64,000 nucleotides of DNA, taken from Streptomyces sp. HM190. GTDB lineage: Bacteria > Actinomycetota > Actinomycetes > Streptomycetales > Streptomycetaceae. Both the position numbers and the translations under genes were made by a program. The notes beneath the pieces were generated by a model. The model was not told the origin of the DNA. It saw only the letters and a list, made by a program, of their open reading frames with translations, and made no database searches. The DNA is taken from positions 2,728,001-2,792,000 of the forward strand of contig NZ_CP047318.1 in the NCBI RefSeq assembly GCF_009857135.1. Reading direction: 5' to 3'. Shown in pieces: positions 57,430 through 64,000 of the stretch. The stretch's first letter is position 1. Every line of letters begins with the position of its first letter.

Positions 57430-57759
57430 CTATCGGTGTCCTGGGCAGCCCTGAAGCCGCGATCCTGGATCACCGGGAAGACGCGCTGTGTAGCGGCGAT
57501 CCAGGCGTCGACCTCGGCATGATGACCTGATCGCGCTGATCAGCGCCTCGATCACGTCCAGCTTCGGCTTACCGACGTTCCGGCTGAGCTCGTCCATCGA
57601 CACCTCTTGGTACGACATGACCAGCTGCCACCAGAACCGCATGAGGAAGCGGCACTCCTGCGGGTCACGATCGTCTGCGAGGCGGTCATGAATGACCCTC
57701 TGGACGCGCCGCCGCTGCTCGTCGTCACGGAAGCCGGTGTTGAGGTCAGTCAGGGTCAC
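57430..57759 (-). pseudogene. IS passenger frame, frameshifted (copy 1)
   Basis: From GTG 57759 the minus strand reads a helical protein ('LNTGFRDDEQRRRVQRVIHD', 'FLMRFWWQLVMSYQEVSMDE'). After 'ALISAIR' its natural continuation is in another frame ('HHAEVDAWIAATQRVFPVIQ' ending 'FRAAQDTDS' at a TAA next to the transposase stop), so the intact protein would be about 108 aa. The shift is present in all three IS copies. Function unknown. Confidence 0.55.
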
Positions 57760-57908
57760 GCCCGGACACTAGCAACCGCGTTCGCCCACGCCCCCGGCGT
57801 GGACCTCAAGTCCACGTTGGGCATTCCGATAGGAGTTCTTAGAACTCCTAACGAAATGATCTTCGAGGTGGTTGGATCACTCCGGGACCGATGATCCGGA
57901 GGTGTGGG

Positions 57909-58729
57909 GTGGCGCGGCCGAAGCCGTGGGAAGTCGATGACGACCTGTGGGCGGTGATCGAGCCGCTGTTGCCCAGGGTTGAGCGTCGGGCTCGACATCC
58001 GGGGCGCAAGCGGCACCCGGACCGGCTGGTGTTTCAGGGCATCTTGTTCGTGCTGCACACCGGGATCGCATGGGAACACCTTCCGCAGGAACTCGGCTTC
58101 GGCTCCGGCATGACGTGCTGGCGCCGCCTGGCCGAATGGACCAAGGCGGGTGTCTGGCCCCGGCTGCACGAGGTACTTCTCGCCAAGCTCCGCAGCGCGA
58201 ACGCCCTGGACTTCTCCCGCGCGGCGGTCGACGGCTCCCACATCCGCGCGTTAAAGGGGGCTCCAAGACGGGACGAAGCCCTGTCGACCGGGGCAGGACG
58301 GGCAGCAAACACCACCTGATCACCGACACGACCGGCATCCCACTCGCCGCCACCCTGACCGGCGGCAATCGCAACGACGTCACCCAGCTGATCCCGCTGC
58401 TTGAGGCCGTACCACCGGTGCGGGGCAAGCGCGGCCGGCCCCGGCACCGCCCAGACGTGGTGCTCGGAGACCGCGGCTACGACCACGACAAGTACCGCCG
58501 TCTGGTCTGGGACCTCGGCGTGAAGCCGCAGATCGCCCGACGGGGCACCGAACACGGTTCCGGGCTCGGCAAACAACGATGGGTCGTGGAGCGCGCGTTC
58601 GCCCACCTGCACTGGTTCCGCCGCCTGCGGATCCGCTGGGAGATCCGCGACGACATCCACGAAGCCTTCCTCAGCCTCGCTTGCAGCATCATCTGCTGGC
58701 GACGGCTGAAGAAGCTCCGGCCTCTTTAA
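57909..58729 (+). CDS. IS5-family transposase by programmed -1 frameshift (copy 2)
   Basis: Same organisation as copy 1: first frame to 58319, second frame to 58729, joined at A-AAG-GGG (58253-58259). One Ala-to-Thr change outside the catalytic residues. Confidence 0.88.
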
Positions 58730-59059
58730 CTATCGGTGTCCTGGGCAGCCCTGAAGCCGCGATCCTGGATCACCGGGAAGACGCGCTGTGTAGCGGCGAT
58801 CCAGGCGTCGACCTCGGCATGATGACCTGATCGCGCTGATCAGCGCCTCGATCACGTCCAGCTTCGGCTTACCGACGTTCCGGCTGAGCTCGTCCATCGA
58901 CACCTCTTGGTACGACATGACCAGCTGCCACCAGAACCGCATGAGGAAGCGGCACTCCTGCGGGTCACGATCGTCTGCGAGGCGGTCATGAATGACCCTC
59001 TGGACGCGCCGCCGCTGCTCGTCGTCACGGAAGCCGGTGTTGAGGTCAGTCAGGGTCAC
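58730..59059 (-). pseudogene. IS passenger frame, frameshifted (copy 2)
   Basis: Identical to the passenger frame of copy 1, including the frameshift after 'ALISAIR'. Confidence 0.55.
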
Positions 59060-59207
59060 GCCCGGACACTAGCAACCGCGTTCGCCCACGCCCCCGGCGT
59101 GGACCTCAAGTCCACGTTGGGCATTCCGATAGGAGTTCTTAGAACTTACCTCAGGCTCTCAACAATGTCACCTATCTCTTGCTCAATCGCGGCGATGCCG
59201 CGACGGT

Positions 59208-59381
59208 TCAAGCGTGACCGCCCTCCTGAGGGTTGGTACTGGGCTTCTCCCGATGCATCAGGGCTACGCACTCCACGAGCTTGCGCGCTTCTTCCAGAGC
59301 CTTGGCCCCGCCTTGCCCTCGCAGGATCCTCGGGGGCATCTTCGCCAGCGCAGCGACCCGCCGCTCGTCTATCCCGGACAT
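59208..59381 (-). CDS. Small hypothetical protein
   Basis: 57 aa from ATG 59381, with GGGAGGA 6 nt upstream. Helical, basic, without membrane segments ('DERRVAALAKMPPRILRG', 'ALEEARKLVECVALMHREK'). Its stop overlaps a possible TTG-started 21-codon frame (to 59146) that ends at the IS copy 2 flank. Small genes of this kind are common in integrative elements; no family recognised. Confidence 0.6.
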   Translation of the reverse strand: MSGIDERRVAALAKMPPRILRGQGGAKALEEARKLVECVALMHREKPSTNPQEGGHA

Positions 59382-59628
59382 GCGATTCCTCCCGTGAACG
59401 GCAAGCGCGCCGCCACCGCCCGCCCTGTGCAACTCCCCCTCTAAACGCCTGCCGCCGAGCAGACGCCCGGAGCGTCGCGGCGCCCGCCGCACACACGTCG
59501 ACACTCCCCGGGAACTGTCCGATAGACCTTATAAACCGTTCGACCTGCAAGGTACTGTAAGAGGTGGGACGCTCTTTACCGGCCAGTCACCTGCCGGTGA
59601 GCATACGACACAGCAGAGTTGGCGGGGC

Positions 59629-60012
59629 ATGGAAGACACCTCTGACGGGCTCGAACCCAGTAGCCTGAGCGCGAAGTTGCTCGCCCTGCTGCGCCTGCGA
59701 CGAGACCCGGACGGGTTCACTCCTAGCGCCCGCGACGTTGCACAAGCAACGTCAACCCCTGGGCGCCGCAAACCAGTTCTGTCCCATGGTCAGGTGAACA
59801 GCCTACTGAACGGCACGAGCAGCAACCCGACGTCGTCTACAATTGCCGCTCTTGCTGGGGCGCTTGACGCCCCGGCGGCGTTCCTGCTGCCAGGGGCAGA
59901 GTGGGACGACCTGACTGCGCTCACCGTGTACCGGGAGCGCCCCGAAGCTCGTGAGACTCTGCGTTTAATGCAGGGCCTTGAGGTGCAGGACATTCTTGAA
60001 ATCACAACATAA
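59629..60012 (+). CDS. XRE-type helix-turn-helix regulator, probably frameshifted near its end
   Basis: 127 aa. The Cro/C1-type HTH is recognisable: 'KLLALLRLRRDPDGFTPSA', 'LSHGQVNSLLNGTSSNPTSS' and 'TIAALAGALDAPAAFLLPG'. After the stop at 60012, a second frame open from 60000 to 60173 reads convincing C-terminal sequence (Pro-rich 'IPPPPPGVDQPREGRPRR', then 'SWDEAAERAAADLEG') but has no start of its own, so the original protein was likely about 180 aa and a shift occurred near 60000. The membrane-protein gene follows 4 nt after that second stop. Confidence 0.75.
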   Translation: MEDTSDGLEPSSLSAKLLALLRLRRDPDGFTPSARDVAQATSTPGRRKPVLSHGQVNSLLNGTSSNPTSSTIAALAGALDAPAAFLLPGAEWDDLTALTVYRERPEARETLRLMQGLEVQDILEITT

Positions 60013-60177
60013 GGCTCCGGGAGATCCGTGGTCGACGAGGGCTGTCCAACGACGTCCCAGCGATCCCCCCACCTCCCCCCGGCGTCGACCAGCCCCGCGA
60101 GGGGCGACCGCGGCGCCACCTGAGCTGGGACGAAGCCGCTGAGAGGGCAGCGGCCGATCTGGAAGGACGTTGACCCG

Positions 60178-60946
60178 TTGGACGGCCCAATCTTCAGCGC
60201 CTGTGCCCTGCTCACGGCGCTCACGAGCGCGCTGTGCCTGTACACCACCCTCCAGCGTCGGCATAGGCCCGAGTACCGCCTGGCCCGGCGAGCGCGGGCC
60301 ATCGCCTCCCTGAGTGCTTTCATTGGCTCGCTTCTTGCAATCCCCACCCGTTGCCGACGCAGTCGATCAGGTGGCCAAGTGCAATGAGTTGGCCACGCTG
60401 GCATCGGACCTCGCGGCGGTCGTCTTCGGCGCCGGACTCCAGGTCATGGTGGTGGACTGGCGGCACCCGAGGGAGCGCGTCAACGCCAGTGTCACGAAGC
60501 GCGTGGCGGCCACATGCGCCGTCATCGTGCTTCTCCTGTGGGAGTTCCATCGCATAGACACGGCACACGTCGACCTGTCCACGGTCTACGCGCGTGACCA
60601 CCAGGTCACCGTGTATCTGCTCACCTATATGGCCTTCTCCGCAGCTGCCGCGTTGGAGGTGAGCACCATCTCCGCACTCCTTGCCCGCCGCACGCGGCTG
60701 CGCGGCCATGCCTCCGCCCTCGGCCTGAGCATCTGCGCGGCAGGCGGAGCGTTCGGACTCGCCTACGCCATGAGCCGGAGCAGCTACCTCATTGCCGTCC
60801 ACGCCGGCCACGCATGGCCGTTGTCCGTAGAGAAGGCGATCAGCCCCGCGTTGGCAGGATTGGCCATCGGATGCGTGACTATCGGCCTCTCCCTGGCCAC
60901 CGTCAGAGCGGACGCCAGCCGCAGGCGCGTGGGCAGCAGAGGCTAG
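60178..60946 (+). pseudogene. Multi-spanning membrane protein gene with frameshift
   Basis: Two frames join near 60345: the first (from TTG 60178) has a membrane segment and 'RLARRARAIASLSAFIGSLLAIP'; the second continues 'VADAVDQVAKCNELATLASDLAAVVF' and five or six more hydrophobic helices to a stop at 60944-60946. Removing one C in ATCCCCACCC restores one 255-codon frame. The pattern resembles membrane proteins encoded next to XRE/ImmA-type genes in streptomycetes (MAB_1171c/DUF6545-like), but it is shorter and I am not sure. Either a pseudogene or a sequencing error. Confidence 0.55.
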
Positions 60947-61932
60947 GCGGACTTCTCGTCCACCTTTTCGCCATACTCGGCGTCACCCCACTGGCGCCAG
61001 TGCAGTGCTACCCGGTCCGCGTCCACCGTGCGCGAGCCCCTGGACGCGGCCGGGTACACAGCCACTTGCTCCAGCATGAGGACCAAGACCCCCCTCTTCG
61101 CGACCAGCGGTGCGTGCTTCCACCACCGAACCAGGTCCGGCACAGCCCCGACCGGGACGTGCTTGGCCTGTTCAAGGAAGCGGGCCTGTGCCGAGTCCGC
61201 ACGGATCTGCTGTGCAAGCTCCCTATCGGCCGCCTTGAATGCCTTCATCGACATGCCCGACGAGGTCGCGTACTCCTCGCCCAGCTTCTTCTGCCGCCGC
61301 CGCGCGGCAGCCGCCTTCTTGCGCAGTTCAGCGGCTTCGGCCAGCAACTGGTCGCGTGCCTGCCCGATCAGTGCACTGACCTCCGGCTTGGCCAGCTCGG
61401 CCAGTACGTGCTCAGCCACGTAGGTCTCTAGAAGGTCAGCATTGATGCGGACCTTGCCGCATCCGCCGGGATGCTGCGCGGTACTCGGAGCACAGCGGTG
61501 GCCGCGGGTGCCGCTGTTCGAGGGCGAGGCGCTGAGCGGGGTCGCGCACAGGCCGCAGACACCCAGGGGGCCAGAGATCAGGTACTCACGTTGCGCGGCC
61601 CGCTTGGTGTCCGGGTTGTTGGAGGGACGCATCGCGCGGATGGCCACGAAGTCCTCGGGGGGAATGATCGCCGGGCCACCGGTCTCGACCAACTCCCCGT
61701 TCTCGTCCTCCGCCAGGCCGGCGATGGCCGGGTGGTCAAGGATGTTCGCCAGGACGTCCGGCTTGAAGAGACCGCCCCGCGTGGTGCGGTACCCCTCCGC
61801 GTTCATCCACTCGCAGATGGCGGGGTAGCTCTGCTTGAGCAGCCGCCGAGAAGCGGCAGCCCGAATGCCCTCAGCCTCGCTCTCGCGCACACGCCGGTAC
61901 GCCATGTCGTCGAAGCCGTACAGCCTTGGCAT
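60943..61932 (-). CDS. Serine-recombinase-like protein lacking the catalytic domain
   Basis: 329 aa. It begins inside what is normally the middle of a large serine recombinase: the Recombinase domain ('RRLLKQSYPAICEWMNAEGY', 'LANILDHPAIAGLAED'), then a zinc ribbon (Cys in 'GVCGLCATPLS', 'HRCAP', 'GGCGKVRI'), a long coiled coil (about 190-260) and a C-terminal Trp-rich part. The N-terminal resolvase domain with its serine is absent, yet ATG 61932 has a good GGAGG site and no upstream remnant is readable, so it is a gene in its own right or a neat truncation. Could bind DNA as an accessory or inhibitor protein of the element. Confidence 0.8.
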   Translation of the reverse strand: MPRLYGFDDMAYRRVRESEAEGIRAAASRRLLKQSYPAICEWMNAEGYRTTRGGLFKPDVLANILDHPAIAGLAEDENGELVETGGPAIIPPEDFVAIRAMRPSNNPDTKRAAQREYLISGPLGVCGLCATPLSASPSNSGTRGHRCAPSTAQHPGGCGKVRINADLLETYVAEHVLAELAKPEVSALIGQARDQLLAEAAELRKKAAAARRRQKKLGEEYATSSGMSMKAFKAADRELAQQIRADSAQARFLEQAKHVPVGAVPDLVRWWKHAPLVAKRGVLVLMLEQVAVYPAASRGSRTVDADRVALHWRQWGDAEYGEKVDEKSA

Positions 61933-62031
61933 CTCCTCGCCCCTCCTACCGACCCCCCTACTCGTAAAACTTTACAGGAGATAGGTCACAATCTTGCTAA
62001 ATCGTCCGAACACCTCTCGACGCATCACTCA

Positions 62032-62280
62032 TCACCCTCCGCGCCGCTCCTCCAATCCGAGCAGCTTCCACAGTTCCGCCGTCGGCACACGTACCGTCCG
62101 ACCCAACGTGAGCGTGCGGACCGGGAAGGACCCGTTGCGGATCAGCTCGTACGCCTTGTCACGGCCGATCCCCAGGGCACGCCCAGCAGTTGTCACGTTG
62201 ACCGTGGCCGGAAGAGACAGGAGCTCCTCCAGGCTCATCGCCCCGGCCGAAACCTGCCCGCCCGCTTCCTGAGCAGTCAT
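62032..62280 (-). CDS. Excisionase-like HTH protein
   Basis: About 82 aa with a MerR/excisionase-type DNA-binding helix-turn-helix: 'TVNVTTAGRALGIGRDKAYEL', wing 'FPVRTLTLGRTVRVPTAELW'. Very typical of the small proteins that accompany streptomycete integrases. ATG 62280 used; a GTG 24 nt upstream and an internal ATG (62238) are alternatives, none with a perfect ribosome site. It is divergent from the integrase, sharing a 155-bp control region. Confidence 0.85.
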   Translation of the reverse strand: MTAQEAGGQVSAGAMSLEELLSLPATVNVTTAGRALGIGRDKAYELIRNGSFPVRTLTLGRTVRVPTAELWKLLGLEERRGG

Positions 62281-62375
62281 TTCGTTGGTCGCAATCTCCC
62301 CCACGCCAACTTGTAGGCGACTTTACAACAGTGTCCGACAGCCCCAGCAAGATCGAGAGAGAGCAAGCAAGACAC

Positions 62376-62393
62376 GTACGGACACGTGCGTAC
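62376..62393. promoter_or_regulatory. Repeats in the xis-int control region
   Basis: GTACG (62376-62380) and CGTAC (62389-62393) form an 18-bp inverted repeat. The same stretch is also a direct repeat of GACACGTRCG (62371-62380 and 62381-62390). It lies between the divergent excisionase and integrase starts, where a regulator or the excisionase itself could bind. Confidence 0.45.
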
Positions 62394-62749
62394 AACGGCG
62401 ACCGGCAGCGAGCCAGTTGATAGCAGGGGGTCGGATGTTCTCGCCGAGCTACTACCGGCGATGCCAGTGCAAGGGGCCACTCAAGGACAAGGACGGCAAG
62501 CCCGTCCTCGACGCCGACGGCAACCCCAAGATCGGCTCTATCGGCACAACATGCCCCAAGCTGGGGAAGGGACACGGGACCTGGGCGTTCTACTTCGAGC
62601 TGGAAGCAGGCGAGGGAGGCAAGCGCCAGCGCGTACGCCGCGGCGGCTTCGCCACCAAGGACGACGCGAAGAAGAAGGCTAAGAACTCCTAACGAAATGA
62701 TCTTCGAGGTGGTTGGATCACTCCGGGACCGATGATCCGGAGGTGTGGG

Positions 62750-63570
62750 GTGGCGCGGCCGAAGCCGTGGGAAGTCGATGACGACCTGTGGGCGGTGATC
62801 GAGCCGCTGTTGCCCAGGGTTGAGCGTCGGGCTCGACATCCGGGGCGCAAGCGGCACCCGGACCGGCTGGTGTTTCAGGGCATCTTGTTCGTGCTGCACA
62901 CCGGGATCGCATGGGAACACCTTCCGCAGGAACTCGGCTTCGGCTCCGGCATGACGTGCTGGCGCCGCCTGGCCGAATGGACCAAGGCGGGTGTCTGGCC
63001 CCGGCTGCACGAGGTACTTCTCGCCAAGCTCCGCAGCGCGAACGCCCTGGACTTCTCCCGCGCGGCGGTCGACGGCTCCCACATCCGCGCGTTAAAGGGG
63101 GCTCCAAGACGGGACGAAGCCCTGTCGACCGGGGCAGGACGGGCAGCAAACACCACCTGATCACCGACGCGACCGGCATCCCACTCGCCGCCACCCTGAC
63201 CGGCGGCAATCGCAACGACGTCACCCAGCTGATCCCGCTGCTTGAGGCCGTACCACCGGTGCGGGGCAAGCGCGGCCGGCCCCGGCACCGCCCAGACGTG
63301 GTGCTCGGAGACCGCGGCTACGACCACGACAAGTACCGCCGTCTGGTCTGGGACCTCGGCGTGAAGCCGCAGATCGCCCGACGGGGCACCGAACACGGTT
63401 CCGGGCTCGGCAAACAACGATGGGTCGTGGAGCGCGCGTTCGCCCACCTGCACTGGTTCCGCCGCCTGCGGATCCGCTGGGAGATCCGCGACGACATCCA
63501 CGAAGCCTTCCTCAGCCTCGCTTGCAGCATCATCTGCTGGCGACGGCTGAAGAAGCTCCGGCCTCTTTAA
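62750..63570 (+). CDS. IS5-family transposase by programmed -1 frameshift (copy 3)
   Basis: First frame to 63160, second to 63570, joined at the A-AAG-GGG heptamer (63094-63100). Sequence as in copy 1; apparently active. Confidence 0.88.
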
Positions 63571-63900
63571 CTATCGGTGTCCTGGGCAGCCCTGAAGCCG
63601 CGATCCTGGATCACCGGGAAGACGCGCTGTGTAGCGGCGATCCAGGCGTCGACCTCGGCATGATGACCTGATCGCGCTGATCAGCGCCTCGATCACGTCC
63701 AGCTTCGGCTTACCGACGTTCCGGCTGAGCTCGTCCATCGACACCTCTTGGTACGACATGACCAGCTGCCACCAGAACCGCATGAGGAAGCGGCACTCCT
63801 GCGGGTCACGATCGTCTGCGAGGCGGTCATGAATGACCCTCTGGACGCGCCGCCGCTGCTCGTCGTCACGGAAGCCGGTGTTGAGGTCAGTCAGGGTCAC
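63571..63900 (-). pseudogene. IS passenger frame, frameshifted (copy 3)
   Basis: Identical to the passenger frames of copies 1 and 2, with the same frameshift. Confidence 0.55.
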
Positions 63901-64000
63901 GCCCGGACACTAGCAACCGCGTTCGCCCACGCCCCCGGCGTGGACCTCAAGTCCACGTTGGGCATTCCGATAGGAGTTCTAAGGAGCTGTACGACGCCGC

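Larger units (their letters stand above)
56542..57838 (+). mobile_element. IS5-family element, copy 1 (1297 bp)
   Basis: Ends are near-perfect inverted repeats, GAACTCCTAACGAAATG and GAACTCCTATCGGAATG read inward. The left flank is TTA (56539-56541) and the right flank TTA (57839-57841), which is also the left flank of copy 2: two copies in tandem sharing one target triplet. Carries a two-frame transposase and an opposite-strand passenger frame. Identical to copy 3 and one base different from copy 2 as far as I compared. Confidence 0.9.
57842..59138 (+). mobile_element. IS5-family element, copy 2 (1297 bp)
   Basis: Directly abuts copy 1 through the shared TTA (57839-57841); right flank TTA at 59139-59141. 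Same terminal repeats and length as copy 1. The only difference noticed is G-to-A in the second transposase frame (Ala to Thr in 'LITDATGIP'). Confidence 0.9.
62683..63979 (+). mobile_element. IS5-family element, copy 3 (1297 bp)
   Basis: Same terminal repeats and length as copies 1 and 2, inserted into the integrase gene with a clean TAA duplication (62680-62682 and 63980-63982). Together with the TTA flanks of the tandem copies this shows a 3-bp TWA target preference. Identical to copy 1 in the compared regions, so recently transposed. Confidence 0.92.
62435..64000 (+). pseudogene. Tyrosine-type integrase gene interrupted by IS copy 3
   Basis: ATG 62435 (AGGGGG upstream) reads the N-terminus of a streptomycete element integrase: 'YRRCQCKGPLKDKDGKP', 'CPKLGKGHGTWAFYFELEAG', 'RVRRGGFATKDDAKKKA'. 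IS copy 3 enters after GCTAA (62678-62682). On its far side the duplicated TAA (63980-63982) is followed by GGAGCTGTACGACGCCGC. Joining them gives an uninterrupted continuation (Lys-Glu-Leu-Tyr-Asp-Ala-Ala), so the catalytic part lies beyond the window. The gene is therefore intact apart from the insertion. Confidence 0.85.

Overview
The window is very GC-rich DNA with strong G/C third-position bias, GTG/TTG starts, lipobox lipoproteins and IS and integrase types typical of actinomycetes. It is almost certainly Streptomyces or a close relative; the species cannot be told from the sequence.

Left third (about 1-24 kb, mainly minus strand). The first 12 kb is the edge of a biosynthetic operon read right to left: FkbH-like HAD/GNAT protein, a small DUF6059-like protein, a fatty-acyl-AMP ligase, two long acyl-CoA dehydrogenase-like proteins, a free ACP, a KS-AT-ACP polyketide synthase and a KAS III-like protein running off the left edge. 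FkbH + ACP + KAS III fits a glyceryl-ACP/tetronate-type chemistry (inference), with the ligase and dehydrogenases preparing an acyl chain. Next come a kinase/aminotransferase fusion with an Lrp/AsnC regulator, and a peptide-type ABC importer operon with an amidase, probably controlled by the adjacent TetR protein.

Middle (24-38.8 kb). A plus-strand operon encodes a stand-alone adenylation enzyme, a membrane redox protein and an enoyl-CoA hydratase. A DUF1254 protein and a small lipoprotein follow. Then comes a scarred zone: IS256, IS110 and GNAT remnants, a two-gene trypsin/STAND-NTPase/WD40 + Trypco1 conflict system, a degenerate type I-E CRISPR array without cas genes, and a VapBC toxin-antitoxin pair.

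Right part (38.8-64 kb). A 3' tRNA(CAT) fragment at about 38.81-38.86 kb looks like the left end of an integrated element that extends past the right edge. Its cargo is dominated by defence-like genes: a giant sacsin-type ATPase with a C-terminal DUF3883 domain, divergent from a Ser/Thr-kinase-helicase + PLD pair that matches type I Mokosh architecture. Degraded CoiA-like and helical-repeat genes flank an IS5-type element, followed by DUF488, ParB, an XRE regulator, a catalytic-domain-less serine recombinase, an excisionase and a tyrosine integrase. Three nearly identical 1297-bp IS5-family copies have landed here. Two are in tandem, and the third splits the integrase reading frame, so the element is probably stranded in the chromosome.
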